A stretch of 64,000 bases of DNA from Cavia porcellus (Eukaryota > Chordata > Mammalia > Rodentia > Caviidae), in assembly GCF_034190915.1 (NCBI RefSeq), contig NW_026947484.1:139474982-139538981 (forward strand). The letters are read 5' to 3'. A program made the translations under genes and the position numbers. Below the pieces are notes generated by a model that saw only the letters and a list, made by a program, of their open reading frames with translations, was not told where the DNA came from and did no database searches. Below are positions 23,531 through 35,860 of this stretch, one piece after another (position 1 is the first letter of the stretch; each line of letters begins with the position of its first letter).

Positions 23531-24788
23531 CCATCAAATCAGTTCTACAATGCATCCTGAAAGATGTTGTAGAGAGAGATAAAAATGCGCACAATTCCAA
23601 TAACACCAATAGGAATAAGCCACCATACAGGACAAGCAATTAAACAGAGGAAAGAGACAAGGAATGAATATCAGAAAAATAATATGGCAAAGATAAATCA
23701 ATATATGTCAGTTATAACTATCACTGTAAATGGTCTCAACTCACCAATAAAAAAAAAAAACCTGACTGGCAGAATGAATCAAGAAACAAGACCTGATAAC
23801 ATGCTGCATATAAGAAACACATTTAGCTCTAAAATAAATTCATAGACTGAAAGTCCATGGATGTAAAACAACACCCTATGCAACTAGAACCCAGAAAAAA
23901 GCAGAAATAGCTATCAAACCAAAACAGATCAAAGAGATACAGAAAGTAACCACATTCTTGTTAAGGGAAAACTCCAAGCAGAAGAGATTACAGTCATAAA
24001 TATGTGTACATCAAATATAAGAGTATCTGACTATATAATACAAATATTAATGGACATGAAAAATCAAATCAGCACTAACACAATTCTAATGAGAACATTA
24101 ACACTTCATTGTCACACAGATAGATCAACTAGATAAAAAACAAAATAATCAGATCTTAACCAACCCTGTGAAGAAATGGACCTAATAAATGTCTACAGAG
24201 TGTTCCATCCAAGAACATCAAAATACACATTTCACTCAGTTGTTTTTGGGATGTTCTCAAATATAGACGTCATACTAGCACATAGAACAGTTGTAGGTAA
24301 ATGCAAAGGAATTGAAATTATTCCATCTATATTATCAGGCCATGAAACTGTAAATCAATGGCAATAGAAACCACAAAACTCCATAAACACATGGAAATTA
24401 AATTATACCTTACTGACTACAAGTGGGCCCCAAACAAAATTAAAGAACAAATTAACAGTACTTACAACTAAATAATAATGCTGATACAACATACTGGAAT
24501 TAATGGGATGCAAAGAAAGCAGTCTTAAGAGGGAAATTTATAGCGATGAACACCCATTACTTTAGAAGACAAAATGAATGCAAGTAAAAAATTGATTATT
24601 TAATCTCAAGTTTCTAGAAAAAATCAGAGTAAGTCAAGCCCAAAGCTCATAGGAGAGAAGAAATTATAAAGATCAGAGTAGAAATTAATGCAATTGACAC
24701 TTAGAAAACACAGCAAAGGATCAATGGATTCAAGAACTGCTTTGTAGAAAAGTCAATAAAATTGATAAACCCTTAGCGAACTTACCCA

Positions 24789-24794
<6 letters not shown>

Positions 24795-24823
<29 letters not shown>
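24795..24823. repeat. Poly(A) run inside L1 F ORF2
   Basis: 29 consecutive A lie within ORF2, where the other L1 copies have a shorter A-rich stretch. It has grown by slippage and does not mark a retroposon tail. Confidence 0.9.
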
Positions 24824-24826
<3 letters not shown>

Positions 24827-25194
24827 CAAATTCATGCAATTAGAATTGAAAATGGTGAAATCAAAACAGATCCTGTAGAAATCCAGAAGATTATCAATAC
24901 CTAATTTGAGAAACTTTAATAAAATGAAAAACAGATGAAATAGACAGTTTTCTAGATGCATATGAACTACAATAGCAGGATCAAGAAGATATAAAAATTC
25001 TGAATGACCTAATATCAGTTAATAAAATTGAAAACTTGATTAAAAATATACTCACAGTGAAAATCTCAGATCCTGATGGATATGCATTCTATAATAAATT
25101 TAGAAAAGATCTAATACCTTTATTCCTCAAATACTTCAATGAAATAGAAAAAGAAGCAGTACTTCCAAACTCATTCCTGAAAGCAAGTATTACC

Positions 25195-25425
25195 CTTCAG
25201 CATGTGGAAAGCTAGTTTTTCCAGCACCATTTATTAAAGAGGCTGTCTGTCTTCCAGTGAATATATTTCACTTCTTTGTCAAAGATAAGGTGGCTGAGTG
25301 TGCTTGGAATTGTGCTGTATCTTCTTCCACATGCTGAAGGTTTAAACTAGACCCATGTCTATCACCATGCACTAAACTAAAATCAAAATGGATCAAAGGT
25401 CTAAATATTAAACTGGAAATAATCC
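25195..25425. repeat. Fold-back segment inside L1 F ORF2
   Basis: About 130 bp (25197-25330) is the reverse complement of a later part of ORF2. It corresponds to minus-strand text at 14210-14340, including CCATTTATTAAAGAG. It is followed by about 90 bp (25335-25425) of the adjoining ORF2 sequence in the forward direction (CTAGACCCATGTCTATCACCATGCAC). The ends of the inverted part share a 16-bp inverted repeat (CCTTCAGCATGTGGAA and TTCCACATGCTGAAGG). About 25 bp of the expected host ORF2 is missing at the insertion point. Confidence 0.85.
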
Positions 25426-27924
25426 AACCAAAAAAGAGAACTACATGCCAATATGTCAAATGAACATAGATGCAAAAATCCTCAGTAAAATACTAGCAAA
25501 CAGACTGCAGAAAATTAACAAGATTATATACAATGATAAAGTAGGATTTATTATAGAAAAGCTGGCTTGGTTCAACATACACAAATCAATAAGTGTAATA
25601 TACCATATCAACAAAGCAAAGGACAAAAATCACATGATCATCTCAGTAGATGCAGAAAAAGCATTTGATAAAGTCTAGCACAAATTCATGATAAAAACCC
25701 TACAGAAAATTGGAATAGTCTTTTTCTTGAAGTCTGTATGACAAACCAACAGCCATCATCATACTAAATGATCAAAAACTCAAAGATTTCACTTTAAAGT
25801 CAGAAGGAAGACAAGTATGTCCACTGACACACTTATTAAATATAGATTTGGAACCATTAGCCACAGCAATTAGACATGAGAAAAAAACACAAGGAATAAG
25901 GATAGGAAAGGAAGCAGTTAAATTATCACTATTTGCAGATGGTATGATACTTTACAGAGAAGACCCCTAAAACATCATCAAAATGCCCCGTTAGCAACAC
26001 TTGGATTCATGTTTGACTGAATAACTGGAGACTGTAGCCTATTCAGGACACAACAAAACATCATCACAAGTAGTGTTTTTAAAACTAAACTGCTTCTAAG
26101 TAGAAAAGCTTTTAGGTTAAAAATAAAAGGTATTCTCTACATGCCAGGAGGTGAATAATTTATGTAGAAAGCATAGGAATCATTGACTGGAGCATATGGT
26201 GATACTCTTACGTACAAAAGGTCATTCTTTGATTTGGCTATTCAATAAATATTAGTGAATATGCACTTATGATTTTCCAGTGTCTTAGTGAGTACTGAGA
26301 CTGTTTGAATATGATTCTTGTCCTCAGGAGATTCACAGGTGAGCGGGAGGGTTGAAGACCCTGACAGTTTAAGTATCCTATGGCAAATGCAATTTTATTT
26401 CAATGATGCCTCTAAAGCTTATTTGTGAAATAAACCTGGGTTTCCTGGAGGAGAAGGATCATAAACAGTCTAGACTTAAACTTTGTGGTTTGTATCATGT
26501 AAGGATGGAGAATACAGATGGCAGAAAACTTATAGTGACAGTGCTGGCCTCTAGATCATGCCAAACCCCATAGAGCTGATGCTCATACTGTCAAACACAA
26601 TGGAAAGAGTCAAGTTCATGCAGACATTCACAGATCATTCTAATTTACAATTTTTCACTTTGTGCCTTTTATCCCAGCTGTTATTGCTATGTCCCTAGCT
26701 TGCTCACTCAAGCTTCCAAGCTATACTCCTCAACCAGAGAGGAGAGGTTGTTGCTGAGACTGATAGCCTATCACTGCAAATGGCTTCACTTCGCCTTCTT
26801 AGTATGGCCCGTTCTTCTGCTTCCATGGATACATCACCCACATGACCTGTTTCTCCATCAGTTTTATCCATGCCTGACCTCCTTTTGAGTCATCAGTCTT
26901 GTGTGCTGTTCATCTGCACTGTTCATTAGCATATGCGTATCTTCAATTTCAAAATAGATTAAATAATGTTTTCCTTAAGTCCCTTTCATGACAGTGAAGG
27001 TTAAGCAAGGCATTATGCGGAATCACTTAAAATAGTATCTGACATGTGAAAGTAACATACATATTAAGTATTGCTATCAAGTTGTATCTGTTTATCCATC
27101 CATCCATACATTCACTCCTTCCTAAATTGTGCATCACTTAAGAATTGAGGTCATTTTTGAACTTAAGAAACTTTACACAATTTTCTGCACATAGTAATTG
27201 CTCATTAGCTGTGTACTGAAGACGATGATGAGATCATCTGAGTCTTTGGGAGGCAGATAATTGCAAACAGCCACAGCACTAGTAGAAAGCTCAGAATGTT
27301 CCCATCCCTGTTTCTGGTTAATTGCTTCTTTAACACTCAGCATATACACTGATTTGCTGAGAAAGACTTCCATGCTCACCTCCATGTGAGTCTAGCACCT
27401 CTTTCTACTTTCCTGAGAATCCTCTGCTTTGGTCATAAAGTATACTTTGTCTTTTAACATGAAGGGGAATTCAAAAAGAAGTTTGGATTTTATCTTTGTC
27501 AGCGTGGTTCAGTTCTTGGTACAATTAAAGTATGATATTAACAATAACTTCACTACGTGTATTAGCCACACATCACATGGATTATTGTGTAGGGGAATAA
27601 TAGTTAGCAGGTTCTTAGAAATGTCCTCTGGGGCCTTGTCAAGTGCATAATAAATGAGAGTTAGGAGATATGCATCAATTTTTGACCCTGTATTTTCTTT
27701 CTCTACTATGGCTTCCTCTCAGACTAAGTCTCTTCCAGAAGTAGGACACAATAGATTAGATGGTAACAAACAGTTATAGCAAAATGTACCAAATCCCCAC
27801 AGAACTAACTTTGAATGGGTGCTTGTGGACAAAATTTTATACTCCATTTTTATTTTTCTTAACCTTCAAAGTGTTCATGTGTGCCCATAATATTGTAGAC
27901 TTTCTAAAAATAAAAAAAATGTCA

Positions 27925-27990
27925 GAATTTCTTTTTTTATATTCTGTACCTAGCACAGAGTAGGCACAAAACACATATTTATTAATTTAT
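27925..27990 (+). mobile_element. Possible MIR/L2 3' tail
   Basis: The text TGTACCTAGCACAGAGTAGGCACAAAACACATATTTATTA follows the pattern of the ancient MIR/L2 tail (cctggcacagagtaggcactcaataaat). It is short and diverged, so the family is not certain. Confidence 0.4.
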
Positions 27991-29894
27991 ATATCTGCCA
28001 AGTGTGTGACCTCAAAATTTATCGTTTTGATTTATGGCCCCTAGTTATCAATCCATCTCTCAATTGGACCATTTCTTGTTGCTCTGAGGGATGTGATGAT
28101 GCAATTCCACAGCACATACATATATAACAGTCCAGCCAGGTTACTTCCTTAGAAAGTGACTCAGAAACACAAAAAAAGACATTCTGAATTATGCATTCCA
28201 AGGAGGACACACACAGCAAGGTAATTCATTTTTAATCACTGGCTCAGAATTATGAATTAAAGCATTAACTAACACCCTGTGGTCTCCTGGAATGTGACCG
28301 CCAAAAAGCCATTGCCACAGGGGCAGGTCTGGGTTGGTTCAGCAACTTTCACATGCCGGCTGGACTACAGGAAGAGTTTGTTGCATTAAGTAATTTATGG
28401 GGTGCTAAGAAGTTCCTTAAGCTATTATTAAAAACATGCAAACTCCTCCCTGGTTAGACCTCTAGTAAGTCAGACTTCTAACTAAGCAGAACTGATAGGG
28501 CCGTCTTTTGATGTTTAATGAGTTCTGCAGCAGATGTGAGACGTGATGGACAGGGCTGTGGTAGTGATTTACTGGTCATGAAACAGAATGATGAGAGCCT
28601 TCTCTTGAAAAAAAAAATGTAGCCAAAGGACAGGTTCTCCCCCTCACCCTGCCTTCCTATCCCACCAGTCCCTCCCCCACTCTTTTGTGTGTGTGTGTGC
28701 ATGTGTTTTTGATTTCCTCACCCCCATGCCTCTCAGTACTGGGATCATTTCCATTCAGGCACACACAGAACACTGCAAACTAATTAGCCTTGGATACAGG
28801 CACAGGAAGTCGGGCTGCCAAATCCTCTTTCCCCCACAATTCCTCAACTTTCTCAGCCTGCCTCAGGCCTGCAGCCTTGCACTGGGCCTCTCTGTATAAG
28901 TTGCCAGTTCTAATTTTGCAATTTCCCTTCACCTTATCAAATATGCCCTAAGCTTGCCAGTGGGTGGAGAGGAAAATGCTCTAGAGTCAGTTTTGTCCTC
29001 TGGACTTTTCTCCTTTGGCCCCTTCTCTGCTTTCTCCCAACTAATATGAAGACCTGTTTGGATACAGTTTCAGTGTTGACTTGTTAATGTGACCTTGGTT
29101 AATGGTTGTTAAAAGAGAATATTGCCCATCATACAAACCTCAAGAGAGTTTCTCACCAAGATCTTCCACCTTACTCATATCTGTACCTCCCAAGAGTACT
29201 GCACCTCTGACTTTTCTCAAAAGTTAACCCATTTTCCCACAAGCTATAGGCATCAACTCTTCCTGAACCAATTTTGACTGACATTCTTTGACACTTACCG
29301 GAATAGCATCTGAGATGAATATGAGAAGAGCCAAGACATGGAGAGAGATAGCGAAGCTCTGGCAGAGCCCGGGCACAGAGGCTCTTCCTACAGGGGACCC
29401 CTTCACCCTTCAGTGGAAGTGCTGAATCGAAGGCAGTAAACTGGTAGCTCTTGGACCAAATCTGAACTAGCAGAGTACAAAATTAATTGCCAATATTCAA
29501 GAAGTAGGAGATTTTACATAAAAATCCAAATTGATCGCCCCCTAGGAAAAGTTATATCTGGCAATGTTGGATAAGTATTTAGAGTTGCATGATGCACCAA
29601 GTTGAAGCTGAGTAGCTTCTGCACGATGAAGGCAGAGTGCGGCTCTGGTGTACTATAGTCCTGAGTCCCCCTGACTGTAGTACTTTATATTATCTACCTG
29701 CCCCCTACAAACATTGGAACTTGTCATTCTTGCTTTAAGTGGAGGAGGAGAATTTTAATATTGAATCTAAAGAGAGTTGCAGGGCAATTCTGTGACTTTT
29801 TATTTCTGTAGTTATTCAGTCACATCAATGTATACACTATATACACCAGCATATACACCACATTTCCAGTTGAATTCTTGAGTGCCCTTTCTCA

Positions 29895-29980
29895 TTGCCT
29901 GAGTTTTCTAAGGGTAGGGACTTCAGCTGATTTGTTATTCTATATCTTCAGTGGTTGCACAGCACATAGGAATTCAATTC
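29895..29980 (+). mobile_element. Possible L2 3' end
   Basis: AAGGGTAGGGACTTCAGCTG...TATATCTTCAGTGGTTGCACAGCACATAGGAATTCAATT follows the L2 3' end order (gggcagggac ... tatccccagtgcctagcacagtgcctggcacatag...caat). It is diverged and has no coding content. Confidence 0.45.
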
Positions 29981-30229
29981 TGTTGACAGATGTTGTTGAT
30001 TTACTTTCTCATTCATCAAAACTTATTGTCTTGCATTGTGCTAGGTATTCTATGACATATTCCTTAATGGGCTCATAGAATAGAAAATATACCAGTTGGA
30101 AATAAACTATGCATGAAAGGAATAAGATTCAAGAGACTCAAAATCATATTCTTTTAGCAAAGCAAGTTCTAAGGATGAACTTCTCAGGAAGTTCACATTT
30201 AAGGAAGGCTTTCTAAAATGAACAGTTTT

Positions 30230-30640
30230 GGGCATGCCACATGTCAAACACTAAAATTACACTCATGTCTATCACCTTGCACTAAATTAAAGTTGAAATG
30301 TATCAAAGATCTAAATATTTAAACAGAAAGAGTCAATTTACTGGAAGAGAAATTAGGTAAATCTCTTGAAAACATAGGTATAAGCAAAAATTCCATGTAT
30401 GAAACTCCACTTGCACAAGAAACAATATGCAGAATCAATGTGGATTTCATTTTATTAAAAAGCTTTTATGTAGCAAGAGAAATTACCAATAGAGTGAAAA
30501 GATAACCTAGAGAGTGGGAAAAAATTATGCAGTTGTCCCTCAGACAAGGATCAAACACCTAGAAAATAAAGAATTGAAAAAAAAATCAAACCCCCAAATT
30601 GAAAGAACCAATTGTAAAGTGAGCAGATATCCACTCCACC
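30230..30640 (+). mobile_element. L1 ORF2 C-terminal fragment, plus strand
   Basis: The text ACACTCATGTCTATCACCTTGCACTAAATTAAAG, GGTAAATCTCTTGAAAACATAGG and ATTAAAAAGCTTTTATGTAGCAAGAGAAATTACC matches the C-terminal part of ORF2 seen in L1 C and D. Only about 400 bp is present, with stops. It is followed by an orphan 5'UTR in the same orientation. Confidence 0.75.
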
Positions 30641-30679
30641 TACTTAACATTTATAAGTCCTTTATTTGCCATTCACAAT

Positions 30680-32190
30680 CAACTTACAGTGTGGAACAGC
30701 ATGACCTTTCCCACCAGAAGACCAATGACTATAAAGCCTCAGGACTTTAGCATTGTGTAGTGGGATTGAGCTGTGTTGGGTTGTCTACGTGCCAGTGGCA
30801 GGAGCATAAAGTCACTTCACAGTATCTTACCCCACAATGCCTAGAAACAAGAAATTACAGACTAAAGCAGAATCAGGAGATGCTGATGAAAGCACAGAGT
30901 AGGAGAGTAGGACCCCTCATGCTATGAGACCAGTAGCTAGAGGGGACACAGGATTTAAACAGTAGGACTGAGCAGCCTGGGATGCCCCATGGCAGCATCT
31001 GGAACCGAAAGCCTGGTACCTCACCCAACCTCACCCTGTAACAAGAAGCAATGATAGAAGCAGTGAATGAGCATAGGTGAGGGTGGCAGCAGAGGCGGCA
31101 GCCAAAGCATAGAGGGGAACAGCATGACTTCTCCCATCCTGCTACCGCTCACTTGAGGGATGCAGGATTTAAGCTGTATTGCACTGAACACATCAGTGAG
31201 TAGACTGTTAGTGTTCTCCCCTTGGGAGAAGGGTAAGAATTGAGACTGAGCAACCTTGAACGGAACCTTCAGGATCAGAAGGCCAGCACATAGTGTAGCA
31301 TCTCATCTCATCCTGCAACAAGTGACCGGAAAGGACAGAGACATGCCAGTGGAAGAGGGATATGGGGAGCTGTCAAGAACCAGGAGGAGCCAAATATACC
31401 TAGAACTGAGAGAAGCCCTAGGCTGTCTCTGCCTGCGAGCATCACAGGAACTGCTAGGCAGACACAAGAAGAAACAAGTTAAGGAGTTGGTAGACTACCA
31501 GAGACATACAGAAATTAAGGCTGAAGATTCTGTGCCAGCCCCCGCATCAGGAGGCCAAAATCAGCCTATATAGCACTAATTCTACTGCAGGCTTGGTGGG
31601 GTGACTCAGTTGTTTTGGGCTCTCTGGACACTAGAGGAATTTTGTATTTTATTTTATTATGTCATGTGTCTTTGTTCTTCTATGCCGGTTTGTTTCATAT
31701 TTAGGTCTTCTATCTAAAGTTTTGTTCTAATCTATTTGAATTCTTTCTTTCTTTCCTAGATTATCTCTCCTAATTTATTCATATTTTCACATGAATGAAC
31801 ATTCTCTCTGATGTTCCTGGTTAGCTTTGGCAATCTTTTGTTTATTACTTCATTCTTTCTTTTCTGCATGTTCTCTTTTCCCAAAGCTTACATGATCATC
31901 TTTTGTCCCCCAGACTTGCTTCTACTATATTTCTCTTTATTTACCTCTATTTTATCCACAATCACTCCTAAATTTCTCCACCACAGGTAGAAATTACTCT
32001 ACTAAGGGGGAAATGCTTTGCATATAAATTCCCAATTTATGTTTTTTTTTTTTTTTATAAAACTGCAGATCTTGCTCGTATGGTTAAAAATGCCAAATTA
32101 ATAGTTATAACACATTGTCAGTTTCTAAACTGTGTTTGGTGATACTGATATTGCTAACTACTATTTTAGCTATGATATTCTTCCTTATAT
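30680..32190 (+). mobile_element. Orphan L1 5'UTR, plus strand
   Basis: The interval has a GC-rich first part (30740-31570) and a pyrimidine-rich second part (31600-32165) that aligns with the 5'UTR of L1 F (21860-22470). No ORF1 follows. At about 32190 the text changes to L1 ORF2 in the opposite orientation (L1 K). The 105-codon frame at 31256-31573 lies in the GC-rich part and resembles no protein I know, so it is probably chance. Confidence 0.6.
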
Positions 32191-33319
32191 AATAACAGCT
32201 AAATGCTTGAATTTGAGTCTTTTCTTTGATCAGCTTAGCTAAACGTTTATCAATTGTATTTACTCTTTCGAAGAACCGATTCTTCAATTCATTAATTCTA
32301 TGTCTTGTTTTTTTAGTCTCAATTGTGTAAATTTCTGCTATTACCTTTATAATGAGATTGACTTGTTCTTACATTTCTAGAAGCTTCAGGTGCAACACTA
32401 GTTTGTTTGATTGTACTCATTCTATTTTCCTGATTCGAAGTTTCACTGCTATAAGTTTTCCTTAGGACTGCTTTCATTGAATCCCACAGTTTCTGGTACA
32501 TTGTATCTGTACTTTGGTTTCCTTGTAGATACTGTTTAATTTCTTTTTTAATTTCATCTGTGACCCATTAGTTGATCTGGAGAGTGCTATGTAATTTCCA
32601 TGTGTTTATGGAGTTTTTGTGGTTTCTTTTATCATTAATTTCCAATTTCATTGCACTATTGTGAGATAATATGCATGGGATAATTTCAATTTCTTTCATT
32701 TACTTAAGCACATTCTGTGGGCTAGCATATGGTCCATTTTAGAAACTGTTCCACCTGTAGCTGAGAAAAATGTTATTCTCATGTTATATAGAACATTTTG
32801 TAAACATCCAATAAATTCATTTGTACAAGTTTTGATTCAGTTCTGATGTTTCTCTGTTGATTTTATGTCTAATTAATCTATCTATTTGTGAAAGTGGAGT
32901 ATTAAGGTTCCCCATTACACGTGTTACTGTATATTTGATTTTTTCAGGTCTATTAATATTTGTCCTACATAGTTATATGTTTTTGTTTGGTATCTACATA
33001 TTTATGAATATTATCTCTTCCTCTTCAAGTTTTCCTCTACCAAGTATGTAATGATCTTCTTTATCTCTTTTGATCATATTTAGTTTAAAGTTCACATTGT
33101 CTGCTAACAGAGTGGCCACCCCTGTTTTTTTCTTGCTTACCATTCTCTGACTTTCAGTAACTGGGTGTCTTTTTGAGTTAAATGTGTTTTTTGTATACAG
33201 CATGTTGTTGGATCTTGTTTCTTAACCCATTCTGCCAGTCTGTTTCTTTTGATTGGTGAATTGATGCCATTTAAATTGATGGTTATAACTGGTATATATT
33301 GGCTTATCTTTGTTATCAT
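32190..33319 (-). pseudogene. L1 K ORF2 pseudogene, endonuclease part
   Basis: The minus-strand ATG at 33317-33319 opens ITKISQYIPVITINLNGINSPIKRNRLAEWVKKQD, the endonuclease N-terminus. THLTQKDTQLLKVREW and VATLLADNVNFKLNMIKRDKEDHYIL follow in a shifted frame (32994-33203). The linker before the reverse transcriptase is seen near 32105-32287 (FFERVNTIDKRLAKLIKEKTQIQ). No reverse transcriptase is left. Confidence 0.85.
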
Positions 33320-33419
33320 AATTTTCTGTCTTGGGTCCCTGCTTTTTCCTCCTTTTTATTTGTTAACCTTACCTGGTGGTTTCCTTCTGTGTTGTTCTTG
33401 GAATTGTGATCATTTTTGT

Positions 33420-34300
33420 CTCTGTGTAGAATATGTTTTATTGTAGTATTGGTTTGGTGGTCATGAATTTCAGTTGAACTTTGTAATGGAAATATTTTAT
33501 TTCTCCATTAGTTTTGAAGAGAGTTTTATAGGGTACATCAGTCTGGGTTGGAAGTTGTTTCCTTTCAGGATGTGAAGTACCTCATTCCAGGCTCCTCATG
33601 ACTTGAAAGTTTAAGTTGAAGAGTCTGCTGTAATTCTAACAGGCTTTCATTTATAGGTGATCTTTGTCTTTTCTCTAACAGCTCTTAATATTCACTTCTT
33701 GTACTGAATTTCTGTGATTTTAATTATTATATACTGGTTATAGATTTATTTAAGTCATGGTTAATTGGAGTGCTACATGCCTCACTTATCTATATGTCAG
33801 ATTCTGTTCCCATGTTTGGAGAATTTTTCTGCTATTACTTGACAAATAGTCTTTTTATATCACTTGTGCCAACTCTTGCTTTTCATGGCCTCCTTTCAGT
33901 CTTACATTGTTTTCCTTTGCCCTATTTCTTGATTCCTTTATATTTTTAAGAGATCTTTCTTCTCATGATCACTAGCCATGAGCCTGTATTCAAGGTCTGA
34001 AAGTCTCTTTTCAGTTTCTTTCAAGCTATTTTGCTTGGTTGCCGTAGAATTGTTAATTTCCTAAAGGTTTGTTTGAATCTGTTCAAAGCATTACATGTCT
34101 TTCCTATTTTGATCATTCACATTTTTATTAATTACCTGTCATCAAATATTTTTTTGTCTATAAGTACTCTACTTTTGCCAAGCAATTCCTTTATGAATTA
34201 TGAAGAAGAGATTATTTGGATCTTATTCCTTCTCTACCCTTGTGGATTTGTTTCTCTACTTTAGTTGTTACAGTTTCAGAAATTTCAGGTGTGTGTCTTT
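33420..34300 (-). pseudogene. L1 K ORF1 pseudogene
   Basis: The region matches ORF1 of the neighbouring L1 copies in order (C-terminal domain near 33480-33600, coiled coil near 34020-34250), but only in short, broken minus-strand frames. The plus-strand frames at 34031-34264 and 34265-34603 are shadows. Function is inferred only from homology and position between ORF2 and the 5'UTR. Confidence 0.6.
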
Positions 34301-35462
34301 CATTTTCTTCCATTTCCATGTCTCCTTGACTTGTTCTGGACTGCCTTAAGGTTTGAGATTGTATCTTGCTTCTTTGTTGTCATTTTCTATTTAAAACCTT
34401 TTTATGTTGATTTCTGTACTGGCCCTTGTAAGTATTTTTTAATAGATAGCTATATCACTAGTATCAAGTCCTTCCTAGAAAAAGTCTATTTCTCAGGAAT
34501 GTCTTCAGTGAGTAGGGGGCTCCTAGCTTGTGTCTGTCCCAACATCCTACCTCCCCAGTTAAATGAGTGTGAGATTTTGATGTCTGTTTTGCTCAGTTCC
34601 TAGTTCTTTGGTGCTGGACTGTGTTGAAGTTATTATCTAGGGCTTCCCAGTATTGTTACAGAAGGAACACAAATGAATACATAAGAGATGACATTCCAGC
34701 TAAAGTAGTATAATTAGCAATAACAATAACTTCAAGCACAGTTTATATACTGACAAACTGTGGTAGTTTTTAATTTTGTAACTTAAACTATTGGAGCAAA
34801 ATTGACAATTACATAACAAAGCCAATCATAAATTAGGAGCTTGTATTCAAAACGTTTTCCTTAGTAGAGTGGTTTTACCTTGTAGTCTGGGAGATCTAAG
34901 GAGGAAGGTGAATAAATAAAAAGATAGCTGAAAAGAAAGTAGAAGCAATGCTGGAATACAAAGAATGATCATGCAAACTTTGGGGATCTACAGAAGAGAC
35001 CAGAAGAGAGAGAATGAAGAAATAAGGTAGAAATTATTTGAACTTGTTCTTTGGGATTATGGGACAGAATTAGTTTTCTGTGACTGTATTTCTCTCCAGC
35101 AGTTTAGAAAAGAAAAATAAAATATGAAAAAAGAAAGAGAAAAGAAAAAAGAGAGTCAGCAGGAGTGTCCCTACTTTCCTGCTTCTAAGCTTTGTATCTT
35201 TGTCCTAAAGTACAACACAGATTTTCCTAAAGTATCAATTGTTGGATTGTACTGTTATTGCTGCTTCAGACACTTTTATGCAGCTAATCCCATCTGTCCA
35301 TGCTGTGTGCCCTAGTGGGCCCTACTGTTTTGTTGGCATTCCTTCTGGTCTCCAGGCCTTCCCGAATTTTTCAGCTCAGTAGTGGCAACAGTGATGGGAA
35401 TGGCTATTCTCAGAGCTCAGCTCATCTGGTGCATAGTGGTGCCAATGACAATGGGTGTGACC

Positions 35463-35860
35463 ATAATTTTAAGTGAGATAAATCAGACGCAGATGTGTAA
35501 ATATTTCATTTTATTACTAGTATGAGAAACTGAAAGTATAAACAATACCAAATTGCATAAGAGATATGGTGTAGTGGGAAGAAATTATTTAAAAAGGGGG
35601 GGGAGCTAAGATGGAAGAAGGTGAAATGGAAGGAAGAAATATAAAAATGAGAAAAGAAGGATAAAGTGGAAGCAAAGCTTTGCAAATAAGGAGGGAAAGA
35701 GGGCTTGGAGGGAGGAAGGGGAATCAGACGGGAGAAGGGACAGATTAAGGTATACCATGTACAGACACACATTCCCTATGATGAATGCGATCACTGTTTA
35801 TATCTAAATTGTACACATAATTAAATTGAAAAAATCTAGGTATTTACAAAAACAGAACAG
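35463..35860 (+). mobile_element. L1 3' end fragment, plus strand, with polypurine tract
   Basis: AAGTGAGATAAATCAGACGCAGATGTGTAAATATTTC at about 35472 is the typical end of ORF2. A purine-rich tract follows (35575-35750, G8 run at about 35599 and many GGAAG/GGAGG blocks), a known feature of L1 3'UTRs. The minus-strand frame at 35506-35772 is a by-product of the polypurine tract. 34850-35450 upstream has no clear assignment. Confidence 0.65.

Larger units (their letters stand above)
20700..25990 (+). mobile_element. L1 retrotransposon F, plus strand, rearranged and 3'-truncated
   Basis: A long non-monomeric 5'UTR (20700 to about 22880), ORF1 (about 22900-23530) and ORF2 (23684 to about 25990) are recognisable. 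The copy stops inside the reverse transcriptase at about 25990, right after the catalytic-site region, with no 3'UTR. A fold-back segment interrupts ORF2 at 25195-25425. A run of about 29 A at 24795-24823 has grown from an A-rich part of ORF2. All frames are badly decayed. Confidence 0.8.
23684..25990 (+). pseudogene. L1 F ORF2 pseudogene, interrupted and truncated
   Basis: The ATG at 23684 opens the endonuclease (AKINQYMSVITITVNGLNSPI). Further endonuclease pieces occur at 24176-24367, where FSNIDVILAHR keeps the SKID-like Asp and LSGHE replaces the SDH box. Reverse transcriptase motifs are seen from about 24950. The frame is broken by a fold-back at 25195-25425 and resumes at 25445-25678 ([25 protein letters not shown]). 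Near 25935 the catalytic box reads LFADGM, so the second Asp is replaced by Gly. The sequence ends soon after. Confidence 0.85.
25991..30230. other. Mostly single-copy interval, no gene recognised
   Basis: This is the longest stretch without recognisable L1. It holds short AT- and GC-mixed sequence, a short TG run at 28685-28702, and faint ancient repeats (see the L2/MIR entries). Open frames are all 78 codons or less and have no recognisable motifs. A conserved or transcribed element could be present but cannot be seen from the sequence alone. Confidence 0.5.
32190..34850 (-). mobile_element. L1 retrotransposon K, minus strand, 3' part missing
   Basis: Read on the minus strand it has a 5'UTR (about 34300-34850), ORF1 (about 33420-34300) and ORF2 (33319 down to about 32190). 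It lacks the reverse transcriptase, the C-terminus and the 3'UTR, and ends against the orphan 5'UTR at about 32190. Loss of a 3' part cannot come from normal L1 truncation, so a later deletion or inversion is likely. It is decayed throughout. Confidence 0.8.

Noticed and set aside
29224..29406. Minus-strand frame with a hydrophobic stretch (LHVLALLIFISDAIP) next to a splice-donor-like CCGGTAAGTG, looking like a signal-peptide exon
   Set aside because: The frame begins with GTG after an in-frame stop and contains no ATG before the hydrophobic part. There is no neighbouring exon that I can recognise. RNA-seq would settle it.
31256..31573. 105-codon plus-strand frame
   Set aside because: It lies in the GC-rich part of an orphan L1 5'UTR and has no known domain.
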